From an uncultured Bacteroidia bacterium (GTDB lineage: Bacteria > Bacteroidota > Bacteroidia > Bacteroidales > F082): 64,000 nt of DNA. The stretch covers positions 1 to 64,000 of the forward strand of contig CADBGN010000005.1 in assembly GCA_902794155.1 (NCBI GenBank). The letters are read 5' to 3'. The notes below the pieces were generated by a model. The model saw only the letters and a list, made by a program, of their open reading frames with translations, did not search any database and was not told where the DNA came from. The translations under genes and the position numbers were made by a program. Of the stretch, positions 50,642 through 60,441 are shown piece by piece; positions within the stretch are counted from its first letter, which is position 1; every line of letters begins with the position of its first letter.

Positions 50642-50649
50642 TATCTTTG
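50642..50649 (+). promoter_or_regulatory. -7 promoter box of the defence operon
   Basis: TATCTTTG matches TAnnTTTG, 42 bases before the helicase start at 50691. Confidence 0.65.
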
Positions 50650-50690
50650 ACGGCTCATAATCTATTTCTATAATTGACCATTTTTCCCTG

Positions 50691-53477
50691 ATGAATTATT
50701 CCGCAGGACAAAGAATAACGGTGAGAGACGAAGACTTTCTCATCAACAAGATAGAGACCAACTTTGACGGTGGACATTTGCTCTACACTACAGGAATCTC
50801 TGAGCTGGTGAAGAACCATACCTATGTCTTTGACACGAGTATCGATAAAGACATTCGTATTGTGGACCCGCTCAACACGGTGCTTGAACCCGACACCGAT
50901 GCGCGGTGCCGCAAGACACGCCTGCTCATTGAGACGGCTATTCGAAACAATCCGTATTTCTCGAACAAGATTACCATAGCGCAACATGGGGCTTTCAATC
51001 CTGCCGCCTATCAGATGGAGCCGGCATTGAAGGCGCTCGACCTGCCTCGCCCAAGGCTGTTGATTGCCGACGGCGTTGGCTTGGGTAAGACTATCGAGGT
51101 AGGCATCTTTCTTTCGGAAATGATTAGGCGCAACCAAGGAAAGCGAATCCTAGTGTGCGCGTTGAAGTCGATTCTGGCGCAGTTCCAAGAAGAGCTGTGG
51201 AACCGTTTCGCCATTCCGTTGGTGAGATTGGACAGCTATGGCGTGGATAAGATCTCGTCTGAAATACCGCTCAACAAGAATCCTTTCGACTACTACGACA
51301 AGACCATCATTTCCATCGATACGCTGAAAAACAATGCGAAGTTCAGGGCTTGGCTGGAGAAGACGCGCTGGGATATCGTGGTCATTGACGAATGTCATAC
51401 AGTGGCCAATGATGCCAGCCAACGTGGTGATTTGGCTCAGTTCCTTTCAGAGCATTGTGATAGCATGATTCTTACCTCGGCCACACCCCATAACGGTAAC
51501 GCTGACTCTTTCGCCAATTTGATGAGGATGCTAGAACCTACCATCATCCCGCGCGATGGCAACTACACGAAGGATGACGTGGAAAAATACTATGTGCGCC
51601 GATTCAAGAAGGATATCGATGATGCCGCTACAAGGAATAATTTCCAGGATCGCAAGGTTGTGCCGGTGCAAGTTGAGCTCAACGATTTGGAGGAGAAGCT
51701 GCTGGCTTTGCAGCAATCCATCAAGTTCCGCTCAATTAAGGAGCGTGACGACAAGGAAAGAAACGACTTGCTGTTTGCCTTCAACTTGTTCAAGGCTTAC
51801 TTATCGTCGCCGTGGGCCACGAAGAAGTCCATCGAGAACAGGATGGAAAAAAGCGACCATAATCTGGAAGAACTGGATGAGCTTTTACAGCTTGTTGAGG
51901 AGATAGACAAGAAAGGCGCGGACAGCCGCTATGCCACTTTCAAGAGTGTACTGGATGGCCTTGGCTGGAAAGGTGGAAAGAAGGACGAAAGGATTGTGGT
52001 GTTCACAGAGCGCATTGAGACCATGCGCTATCTGAAGGAACGACTGACGAAGGACTACGGCCTGAGTGATGAGACGGTGGCGCTTTTCAATGGCTCGCTG
52101 AGTGATGTGGAGCAGGAAGAGATGGTGAACAACTTCGGAAAGGAAGATAGTCCCATCCGTGTGTTCATTTCAAGTGACTCAGGCTCGCAAGGTGTCAACT
52201 TGCACTACTATTGCCACATCATGTTCAACTATGACCTGCCGTGGTCCCTGATCACCTTGGAACAGCGCAATGGACGCATCGACCGTTATGGCCAGAAGAG
52301 AACGCCCTATATCTATTACCTGGTGGCCAAGTCGAAACAGGAGAATGTCCGTTCGGATTTGAACATCATCGACAAGCTTGTCAAGAAGGAAGAGCAAGTA
52401 CACAACTCGCTCGGCGATGTGATGTCGGTGATGGATCTGTATAGTGCGAAGAAGGAAGAAGAGGCTGTGTTGGAGGCTTTGAAGCACGGGGATGCAGACT
52501 TCATGGAGGACAACACGGAAGAAAAGAAGACACGCCGCAAGCGTGGTGGCTTCTTCTCGAAAGGTGCGAATACGACTGCGGCCATCGAGCATGCTGACCC
52601 ATACGAAAAACAGCTGTCGCTTTATGCGGATGATTTTTCGTTTTACAAAGATCTGTTTGCTGAGCTACAATCTATCGGAGGACTGAAGCCTCATGAGGTG
52701 GTAGTCAAAGAGGGTGAGCATCCCTACGTGGAGGTGGCTCTCACGAAAGAGCTGAAAGAGGTTTTGTATGATGTGCCGAAAGAGGCTTATCCGCGTGACG
52801 GCATTTTCAGGTTGAGTCCTGAGAAAGCGGTTGTGATGGACGAAATAGACAAGTCAAGGAAATCATTGGAGCATTATTGGTCGAGGTTCCAGACGTTGTA
52901 TGACCTGCATCCCATCATCCAATACCTGCTGACCAAGCTCACCGCTAGTGTGGCCAAGAACCAGGCCTTCGTGGTGAAAAACCAGATGTTTGAGCAAGGC
53001 CATGCCTATTACCTGTTCTATGGCAGCCAAACCAACGGATTGGGGCAAAGCCTTATCAGCAAGTTCTTTGTAGTGCCGATGGGAAAGGATGGAACCATGA
53101 TAGGCCAGCCTGTTTCGCTTGATGATTTCATGAAGAAATATCCCATTGACAAGGAGTTCTATAGGATGGATGTGAGTCAGGAGGATTTGGGGATTCTACA
53201 AGGCAACCTGCAAGAAGCCGTGGAGATGGGCGAGGCGATGTATATGTACCAAAAGCAAAGCGAGCAAGGCGCAAAGATGGATGCCCAACTGACTGCCTAT
53301 AAAGATAAACTGAACCGTTGGCTGAGCATTGATGGACAGCAAGTCATCGACCTTGACGACGAGGCGAATCCTGCGGTGAAAATCATGAAGTCGAAGCAGC
53401 AGTTCATCGAGAACCTGTTTACCTTGGACAATGTGGATCCTTACCTGAAACTCATGGCCGTGTTTTACAACTTTTAA
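50691..53477 (+). CDS. SNF2-type helicase of defence operon, DrmD-like
   Basis: This 928-residue protein has a full SF2 motor. The P-loop is [16 protein letters not shown] (residues about 124-138), motif [10 protein letters not shown] (231-238), motif [12 protein letters not shown] (261-269) and motif [17 protein letters not shown] (about 523-537). DrmD of class 1 DISARM has the same architecture, and adjacency to a large adenine methylase strengthens the comparison. It would translocate on dsDNA. An additional 390-residue C-terminal part ([22 protein letters not shown]) may contact the methylase. The gene starts the operon, 11 bases before the methylase. Confidence 0.85.
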   Translation: MNYSAGQRITVRDEDFLINKIETNFDGGHLLYTTGISELVKNHTYVFDTSIDKDIRIVDPLNTVLEPDTDARCRKTRLLIETAIRNNPYFSNKITIAQHGAFNPAAYQMEPALKALDLPRPRLLIADGVGLGKTIEVGIFLSEMIRRNQGKRILVCALKSILAQFQEELWNRFAIPLVRLDSYGVDKISSEIPLNKNPFDYYDKTIISIDTLKNNAKFRAWLEKTRWDIVVIDECHTVANDASQRGDLAQFLSEHCDSMILTSATPHNGNADSFANLMRMLEPTIIPRDGNYTKDDVEKYYVRRFKKDIDDAATRNNFQDRKVVPVQVELNDLEEKLLALQQSIKFRSIKERDDKERNDLLFAFNLFKAYLSSPWATKKSIENRMEKSDHNLEELDELLQLVEEIDKKGADSRYATFKSVLDGLGWKGGKKDERIVVFTERIETMRYLKERLTKDYGLSDETVALFNGSLSDVEQEEMVNNFGKEDSPIRVFISSDSGSQGVNLHYYCHIMFNYDLPWSLITLEQRNGRIDRYGQKRTPYIYYLVAKSKQENVRSDLNIIDKLVKKEEQVHNSLGDVMSVMDLYSAKKEEEAVLEALKHGDADFMEDNTEEKKTRRKRGGFFSKGANTTAAIEHADPYEKQLSLYADDFSFYKDLFAELQSIGGLKPHEVVVKEGEHPYVEVALTKELKEVLYDVPKEAYPRDGIFRLSPEKAVVMDEIDKSRKSLEHYWSRFQTLYDLHPIIQYLLTKLTASVAKNQAFVVKNQMFEQGHAYYLFYGSQTNGLGQSLISKFFVVPMGKDGTMIGQPVSLDDFMKKYPIDKEFYRMDVSQEDLGILQGNLQEAVEMGEAMYMYQKQSEQGAKMDAQLTAYKDKLNRWLSIDGQQVIDLDDEANPAVKIMKSKQQFIENLFTLDNVDPYLKLMAVFYNF

Positions 53478-53488
53478 TCCTTGAACCT

Positions 53489-56400
53489 ATGGCAGACAAT
53501 ATCAAATATCGTTTCATACAGAATGTCGGCGACTATTTCCCGGCCGGCTATTTCGGTGAGGACTTCCTGGATAAGGTTCAAAAGCAGGCAGGCTACAATG
53601 CCGAGCAGATGAAGGCACTGTGTCAGCCCTACGTGGCGTTCAAGGCAAGGTACTACGACTACAAGAACGACATCATCAACATGAGGATGCGGCGTAAGGA
53701 TGCCATCACTTACACTCACATGTTCCATGAGGACTTGTTGAAGGTGATGGGCTATGATCCGAAGAACGCATACAAAGAGTTCGTAACCGTCAACGAAGAG
53801 CGCAACGAAGTGGTGCCGGTGAGACATATCCTGCGTCATGGGTCGAAGACCACCATGCTTATCATGGAGATGCAGCACCTCATCAAGACAGGCGACGAAG
53901 AGCCTGACGGACTGTTTGAGCAGCAATATGACGACGGCAAAGGACAAAGAGATAAGCAACGCTATTGGGCGGGCCAATGGTCGGACGTGTTTGAAGTGCC
54001 GGAAGGTTGCAAGATTTCGCCCGCCGTGGTGAATAAGGCCATTACTTCCATTTTCCTGTTGCCCGAAGAACGCAGGCCACATTTCATTCTTTTGTTGGCG
54101 GGTAACACGGTGTTTCTCTTTGACCAAGAAAAATGGAACAGAGGATCCTATCTGATGTTCACGTTGGACGACCTGTTCTCGCAAGCGTCTATCACTACCT
54201 TCAGGAACTACTATGCCTTGTTCCATTTGTTGGTGTGCAAGGAAACCCTGGCTGCCGACAGTGAGACGGTGCTGATGGATTCCTTGATTGAGGAGAGCTA
54301 CAAGAGTGCCTACGAAGTCACCAAGGATCTGAAGAACGGCGTGGTGACTGCCGTGGAGACGCTGGCCAACGAAGCCCTCTACTACATGAAGTATGTGGCC
54401 AAGAAGGGGTTTGGCAAGAAGGACGAGGCCACGGGCGAGTATGATGAGACTGATGATGATTTTGAAGCGGAGGTGAAAGATGACTGCTTGATTATCATCT
54501 ACAGGCTGTTGTTCGTGTTTTATGCCGAAAGCCGCTCCGAATTGAATATCCTGCCGACCAACGACGAGACCTATAACAAGGGCTATTCCCTTGAAATGCT
54601 TCGTGACTTGGAGCAGGTGCGCCTTATCAGTGATGAAGCGCGCAACGGATATTTCTTTGATGAGTCGTTAAAGAAGCTCTTTGCCTTGTTGGGCAGAGGC
54701 TTCAATGAAAATGTGGCTCCTGACGACAAGAAAAACCGCAGTTTCCGAGTCAGACACATTGATTCGCCCTTGTTTGACGACCGAAGGTTGAAGCATTTGG
54801 ACCAAGTAAGAATCCGCAACGTGGAATGGCAGAAAATCATCTGCGCCCTATCGCTCAGCAACAAAAACGGACGCTGCGGCCGTATCAGCTATGCCAACTT
54901 GGGTGTGAACCAGCTGGGTAGCGTTTATGAGAGCCTTTTGGCCTATCGCGGCTTCTATGCCGAGCAGGACTATATCGAAGTGCATAAGGCCAATATGCCC
55001 GAGGACGGCACCTTCCTGATCCCCTACAGCCGCATGGATGACTTCGACATCAGCGAGGTATTGACCGATGCGGAAGGCAAGCCTGTCATTACGCCCAAAG
55101 GCACTTTTGTGTATCGTCTGAATGGCCGTGACCGACAGAAGTCGGCCAGTTACTACACCCCTGAGGTGCTCACGCGGAGCACGGTGAAATACACCTTGAA
55201 AGCCATCCTCGACGAGGTGGCTGAAGGCAAGCGCAAGGCGACAGACCTACTCGACTTGAAGATATTGGAGCCAGCGATGGGTGCTGCTGCATTCCAAAAT
55301 GAGGTTATTAACCAATTGGCCGAGGCCTATCTGCAATACCAGCAACAGCAGTTGCGCGAGGCTGGGAAGCCCAACTGGCGCATTGAGCCAGACCATTATC
55401 GTGACGAGCTGCAGAAGGTGAAAGCCTACATCGCCACGCACAATGTGTATGGTGTTGACTTGAACCCCACGGCCATTGAGTTGGGCAAGCTCTCGCTGTG
55501 GCTCAATGTGATGCACAGGGACATGGAAACGCCTTTCTTCAGCAACCGTCTTGCGGTGGGCAATGCCGTGGTGGGTGCCTGGCTGAAGGTGTATGACAAG
55601 AAAGATGTTTATGGCATACCGAAAAAGAGTGGCCGCACGCAGACCTTGCAGCCTAACCCTTGGTGGGAGAAGGCACCGCACAAGGTGAAGTTCTTCACCA
55701 ACAAAGTGAACCGTTCGGTGAACGAGGTGTATCATTTCCTCTTGCCCGATGCCAACATGCTGGGTGTGCGTGGTCTGAAGGAGCAAAAGGCAGCCTATCC
55801 GGAAGCCTTCCGTAAGATGACCACTATTCTGGCTGATTGGAAACAGGCTATCAACTTCGAGGATTTTTGTGTGCTGCAACGGCTTTCGAGCAAGATTGAC
55901 TATTTGCTGAAAGAGTATTACCAGTTCCAAATCAGCATAGAGAAACAAACCAACAACAAAAAATCTATTTGGGGCATTCCTGGCGATCCCATTATCAACA
56001 TCGACAGCTATTATGAGAAGGAACGCCTCAATGACACCCGCTATCGTCACGACAGTGCCTACTTTAAGCTGAAGATGGTGATGGACTACTGGTGTTCGCT
56101 ATGGTTCTGGGAGTATGAAGATGCAGCAGCCTTGCCCACTCGTAAGGAGTATTGGGCCGATATAGAGGCACTTTTGGATGTGGACAACACCAAACTTGAA
56201 GCGAGAACGCGCTCGGCCATGAAAGCCGCTACCGATGCCAAGGGGCAGTTCGACATGTTTGACAAGATCACCCAGCTTGACTTGTTTACCCAGCCGGCGA
56301 GCATAGCGAGCGAAGAACCGGCAGAGTATGTGGCGATGACCCAGGAGGAATCGGAAATCGTAACGCTGAGCAAAGAGCAGCTCCTTGCCGAGACGCAAAG

Positions 56401-58441
56401 CCACACCACGCTGTTTGAGGATTCGTTCAGATTCAAGATAGTGAAACGCTATGCCGACCGCTACCACTACTTCCATCCCATGCTGGAGTTCCTTGAAGTG
56501 TTCTGGCTGAGGGATGGCTTCGACATCATCTGCGGAAATCCGCCGTGGATTAAGTTGGAGTTTGATGAGGTGGGCATCATCGCAGAAAAGTATCCGGAAG
56601 TTGCTATTCGTAATATGTCGGCTCCTGATGTGCGACGCAAGCGTGATGAATTGTTTGTCAATAATCATCAACTAGAGAATCTTTATCGTGATGAAGAAAT
56701 CGAGAACGCTTGTTCAGCTATATTCATGAATGTTGTCCAAAACTATCCACTTCTCATCGGTCAACAAACCAACCTCTATAAATGCGTATTAGAGAATGGG
56801 TTTTCAATGCTTTGTGATAAAGGTTATATGGGCTTATTACATCCTGAAACCGTTTATGACGATCCAAATGGGCAACCGTTACGCAGCGAGATTTATTCTC
56901 GTCTTATTTATCATTTTCAGTTTCAAAATGCTTTGAATCTATTCGCAGAAGTTGCCCATAGAGAAAAATATGGCACTAGTATATATGGCACAAAAAAGGA
57001 AAAAATCTCTTTTGATAACATAAACAACTTGTTCCATCCAAATATAATAGATGCCTGTTATGCTCATGATGGGCATGGCATTTGTGGTGGTATAAAAATC
57101 AATGGAACCTGGAATTTACAAGGCCATAAAGATCGTATAGTACACTATGATAACACAAATTTGCAAGTCTTGTGTGATACATTTGAAGATGGGAAGAATC
57201 CAACTACTGTAAAACTAGTTTCAATCCATTCCAAAGAAATATTGAATGTGCTTAAGGCTTTATCTTTATCACCTAATCACGTTAGAGATTATAAGTCTCG
57301 CACAACAGTTGCATGGGACGAAGCAAATTCTGTTAACGATGGGACTATAGTTCGAAAGACCTGTGCGCCACGAATATCTGAATTTGAAGCAATTTATAGT
57401 GGTCCGCATATATTTGTGGGTAATCCGATTTATAAAACGCCTCATTCTGTATGTATAAATAAGGCGGATTACGATACAATTGACCTTACAAAGATATCTG
57501 ATGATTATATTGCTAGAACTAATTATGTACCAGTTCTATCAAAAGAGTCATTTGCGTCGATAATTGAGGGTTTTGTGATTGGTCAAGACAACAACGGTAA
57601 AGAAGTAACCGATAATTGGATTGATTATTATAAAGTGGGGTTCCGCAAGATGCAAAATCAAGCTGGAGAGCGAACATTAACAGGAGCCATTATACCGCCT
57701 AAAGTATCACATATTAATGGAATTGTGTCTATTGCTTTTATTAACCCCAAAAATCTTGTGGAATGTGCAGGCTTGACTGCTTCTCTGGTTTTAGATTTTT
57801 ATGTTAAAACTATTGGTGCTCAAAACCTTCAAAAAGAACGAATAAATTCTTTCCCTCTTGGTGTTGATGCTATTTATCAATCAGCACTATATTCACGTAC
57901 CCTTATGCTCAACTGTCTCACTAAGTATTACAAAGACCTTTGGGAAGAAATGTGGCGAGAGGAATACAAGACACAGCAGTGGAGCATCGACGATGAGCGT
58001 CTGCATCCTTTCGGCACCTTGCATGAGGATTGGGCGTGGGACATCCCGCTGCGCAACTACTTTGAGCGTCGGCAAGCCTTGGTGGAGATCGATGTCATCA
58101 GCGCGATGGCTTTGGGATTGAGCCTTCAAGATTTGGAGATGATATACAACATCCAGTTCCCCGTACTGCAGCAGAACGAGAACGACACCTGGTATGACAC
58201 CAAAGGCAACATCGTGTTCACCTGTTCCAAAGGTTTAACAGGCGTGGGTGTCGACCGTCCCGTGTGGGAGCAGATACGCGACATGCAGGAGGGCGAGACC
58301 TACGAGCATACCATCGAGAAGAGCGAGCTGTATCGCGGCCAAAAGGTCACCTACTACGCGCCGTTCACCAAGTGCGACCGCGTGGAAGACTATAGGAGGG
58401 CTTGGGCGCATTTTGAGAAGATGTTTGGAGAAAAAGAATAG
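53489..58441 (+). CDS. Eco57I-type adenine methyltransferase of defence operon, DrmMI/PglX-like
   Basis: This is a very large, 1650-residue class-gamma N6-adenine methyltransferase. Residues 1-550 are a helical region of nuclease-like or regulatory character. YTPEVLTRSTVKYTL near 555 and LKILEPAMGAAAF near 590 (SAM-binding motif I) are followed by VYGVDLNPTAIELGKLSLWL near 655. The catalytic motif is CGNPPWIKLEF near 1016. Residues about 1050-1480 form a target-recognition part; its DNA is visibly more AT-rich than either flank, which suggests replacement. It would mark host DNA, with the helicase and SIR2 gene products acting on unmarked DNA. BREX PglX is an alternative relative, but no BREX partner is present. 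Confidence 0.85.
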   Translation: MADNIKYRFIQNVGDYFPAGYFGEDFLDKVQKQAGYNAEQMKALCQPYVAFKARYYDYKNDIINMRMRRKDAITYTHMFHEDLLKVMGYDPKNAYKEFVTVNEERNEVVPVRHILRHGSKTTMLIMEMQHLIKTGDEEPDGLFEQQYDDGKGQRDKQRYWAGQWSDVFEVPEGCKISPAVVNKAITSIFLLPEERRPHFILLLAGNTVFLFDQEKWNRGSYLMFTLDDLFSQASITTFRNYYALFHLLVCKETLAADSETVLMDSLIEESYKSAYEVTKDLKNGVVTAVETLANEALYYMKYVAKKGFGKKDEATGEYDETDDDFEAEVKDDCLIIIYRLLFVFYAESRSELNILPTNDETYNKGYSLEMLRDLEQVRLISDEARNGYFFDESLKKLFALLGRGFNENVAPDDKKNRSFRVRHIDSPLFDDRRLKHLDQVRIRNVEWQKIICALSLSNKNGRCGRISYANLGVNQLGSVYESLLAYRGFYAEQDYIEVHKANMPEDGTFLIPYSRMDDFDISEVLTDAEGKPVITPKGTFVYRLNGRDRQKSASYYTPEVLTRSTVKYTLKAILDEVAEGKRKATDLLDLKILEPAMGAAAFQNEVINQLAEAYLQYQQQQLREAGKPNWRIEPDHYRDELQKVKAYIATHNVYGVDLNPTAIELGKLSLWLNVMHRDMETPFFSNRLAVGNAVVGAWLKVYDKKDVYGIPKKSGRTQTLQPNPWWEKAPHKVKFFTNKVNRSVNEVYHFLLPDANMLGVRGLKEQKAAYPEAFRKMTTILADWKQAINFEDFCVLQRLSSKIDYLLKEYYQFQISIEKQTNNKKSIWGIPGDPIINIDSYYEKERLNDTRYRHDSAYFKLKMVMDYWCSLWFWEYEDAAALPTRKEYWADIEALLDVDNTKLEARTRSAMKAATDAKGQFDMFDKITQLDLFTQPASIASEEPAEYVAMTQEESEIVTLSKEQLLAETQSHTTLFEDSFRFKIVKRYADRYHYFHPMLEFLEVFWLRDGFDIICGNPPWIKLEFDEVGIIAEKYPEVAIRNMSAPDVRRKRDELFVNNHQLENLYRDEEIENACSAIFMNVVQNYPLLIGQQTNLYKCVLENGFSMLCDKGYMGLLHPETVYDDPNGQPLRSEIYSRLIYHFQFQNALNLFAEVAHREKYGTSIYGTKKEKISFDNINNLFHPNIIDACYAHDGHGICGGIKINGTWNLQGHKDRIVHYDNTNLQVLCDTFEDGKNPTTVKLVSIHSKEILNVLKALSLSPNHVRDYKSRTTVAWDEANSVNDGTIVRKTCAPRISEFEAIYSGPHIFVGNPIYKTPHSVCINKADYDTIDLTKISDDYIARTNYVPVLSKESFASIIEGFVIGQDNNGKEVTDNWIDYYKVGFRKMQNQAGERTLTGAIIPPKVSHINGIVSIAFINPKNLVECAGLTASLVLDFYVKTIGAQNLQKERINSFPLGVDAIYQSALYSRTLMLNCLTKYYKDLWEEMWREEYKTQQWSIDDERLHPFGTLHEDWAWDIPLRNYFERRQALVEIDVISAMALGLSLQDLEMIYNIQFPVLQQNENDTWYDTKGNIVFTCSKGLTGVGVDRPVWEQIRDMQEGETYEHTIEKSELYRGQKVTYYAPFTKCDRVEDYRRAWAHFEKMFGEKE

Positions 58442-58444
58442 AAT

Positions 58445-60376
58445 ATGGGAAAGTTCGATAGGATATTTAAGTTCATTCAAAAAGGGAAACTAACTCTTTT
58501 TGTTGGGGCCGGCTTTTCATTAAAAGCTGGTGCTCCAAGTGTGTCTGAATTGAAAGAGGCGTTTATAGAAGATTTTCCAGCTGCCGAGCGAGATGCTTTG
58601 CAGAACTTAGGATTGGATGAAATCACTGAGAAATACGTGAAGGAAATCTGCGGGGGCAGCAGGAATGAACTGAATACCATATTGGAACAAAAGTTCTTGT
58701 TCGACAGAAAAGACATGTCGGACCATGAGCTGCTGACCAAAATACCCCATATCAAGCGAATTTTCACCACGAACTATGATTCCTTGCTTGAAGACACATA
58801 CGGTCCTAAATGCTGCCAAGTAATCAGGCATAGTAAAGATGAAGCATATATAGATGACAACAAGGTCACTATTTTCAAAATTCATGGTGACTTTGAGGCT
58901 AAAGATGACATCATCATTACGCAATCGGACTATAATAAGTTCGTAGGAGGTGATCATGACAAATATCTTTGGGATTTTTTGAAAACGGAATTTGTGACCA
59001 GGAATTTTTTGTTCTTGGGATATGGCCTGAAGGATTCAAATGTGTTGGATTCGTTGTTTGATGTGGAAAAGCATCTGACCAACAATCGAAGAGAACATTT
59101 CATCGTTGTACCCAATATGAGCAAAAGAGATTCGGGTCGATTGAAGAAGCATGGGGTTGAATATGTGCAGGGTACGGCCGAGGAGTTTTTGACGGCATTG
59201 TTCGAATATCTCGAACAAAACTCAAAAGGTGATTTGGAGAAAGATATTCAAACTAAGGAAAACATAGAGTTTTTCAAAAAGCACAACATGACACCAACGA
59301 TAAGACATGGAGAAGGGAAGAATCATGTCTTGGGTGTTCAATCCTTGGATGGGAATCCGATTCAAACACAATTTCATGTTTCACTTGGAGAGCAGTATTC
59401 TGACTTGTTTAAGAATATCAATTTTGAAAAGCAAGGAGTGGTGTCCACACCAGGAGGCATACCCCATATTGAGATTCCTGCTTCAGAGATTAAGGATTTC
59501 GATTATTCCATTGGTGGAATCAGATTTGCCAATGTAGAAGGCCTTCAAAAGCTGTTGGTTTATCCTGTTAACTCTCAGCATGAGGTCACGATTACAGTTC
59601 CCGAGTGTGAATTCATAAAAAAGACAATCTGCACCATCTATAAGAATGCACATTTAGAGTTTATCATGCAGCTGGATTGCGAGGCGTTTTATATGAAAAT
59701 TTCCTATCGGTTTGAGAATGAAGACAGTCGTTTGAAAGACGGGGGCTTTCTTGTGGAAATGAAAGACTATTTTTCCGACAATGATCTTGCCATTCAATGG
59801 ATGACTGCGATGCGATGCATTAGCGAGGGAGGGACATTGAGGGTTCAGGTAAGTGGGATGAATTCGGTGGATTTGAATGGCTTAAAGGATGAGAAAAACA
59901 AGACGATTTATTCCAATTGTCTGGAGTATTACAAGAACCTCAAGAAGATAGAGTTGGGACTGAATGTTTGTTTTGACAAATACGAGAACTACAGTTTAAG
60001 GAGATACCAAGAGTCCATCAAATTGGTAAGCGCAATCTCGAAAGAGCCTGTGATTACTCATGATGGGAATGGAACATTATCCTATACCATACCTAAGGTA
60101 GATGTAAATGACGACATGGTGAGATGCATAAAAGAGAACAAGCCGTTTGTTGCCGTCATGACCCAACAGACAGACGAGAACGTTGTTCTTTGCGGGCATT
60201 CGTTTGGGGCGTTGTTCGCGAAGATCTTGTATATCAGTTGTCACGCTGTCTCGTTCAATTCAATAGACGATGAGCAATACGCAGTAGAGATGAGAAACGA
60301 CAATGATTACAATCAGGTATGGTGGGGCTTTGAGCCTTTCACTGTAGGGACTAACCCGGAGAATATGTTGGAATAA
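58445..60376 (+). CDS. SIR2-domain defence effector
   Basis: This 643-residue protein starts only 3 bases after the methylase. The N-terminal 260 residues are a SIR2-like domain with LFVGAGFSLKAGAPS (NAD-binding, residues 18-32), IFTTNYDSLLE (near 107-117) and KIHGD (near 145). The first gives the Rossmann NAD site; the others supply the catalytic Asn-Tyr-Asp and His elements. Such proteins in Thoeris, DSR and similar systems degrade NAD+ on infection. The C-terminal 380 residues are unfamiliar, with beta-strand-rich segments (EYAVEMRNDNDYNQVWWGFEP). It is probably the toxic arm of the operon. Confidence 0.85.
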   Translation: MGKFDRIFKFIQKGKLTLFVGAGFSLKAGAPSVSELKEAFIEDFPAAERDALQNLGLDEITEKYVKEICGGSRNELNTILEQKFLFDRKDMSDHELLTKIPHIKRIFTTNYDSLLEDTYGPKCCQVIRHSKDEAYIDDNKVTIFKIHGDFEAKDDIIITQSDYNKFVGGDHDKYLWDFLKTEFVTRNFLFLGYGLKDSNVLDSLFDVEKHLTNNRREHFIVVPNMSKRDSGRLKKHGVEYVQGTAEEFLTALFEYLEQNSKGDLEKDIQTKENIEFFKKHNMTPTIRHGEGKNHVLGVQSLDGNPIQTQFHVSLGEQYSDLFKNINFEKQGVVSTPGGIPHIEIPASEIKDFDYSIGGIRFANVEGLQKLLVYPVNSQHEVTITVPECEFIKKTICTIYKNAHLEFIMQLDCEAFYMKISYRFENEDSRLKDGGFLVEMKDYFSDNDLAIQWMTAMRCISEGGTLRVQVSGMNSVDLNGLKDEKNKTIYSNCLEYYKNLKKIELGLNVCFDKYENYSLRRYQESIKLVSAISKEPVITHDGNGTLSYTIPKVDVNDDMVRCIKENKPFVAVMTQQTDENVVLCGHSFGALFAKILYISCHAVSFNSIDDEQYAVEMRNDNDYNQVWWGFEPFTVGTNPENMLE

Positions 60377-60441
60377 ATGGGAAGGTTGGAGGGATGAAAA
60401 ATGAATAAATGATTATTGTAAGTTTCCAATGACATATAAGT

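Noticed and set aside
53474..54226. 250-codon open frame opposite the methylase start
   Set aside because: It is antisense to conserved methylase coding sequence and has no promoter or family features.
50691..58441. Complete DISARM or BREX system
   Set aside because: drmA, drmB, drmC, PglZ and BrxC homologues are not in the window, so only a partial resemblance can be claimed.
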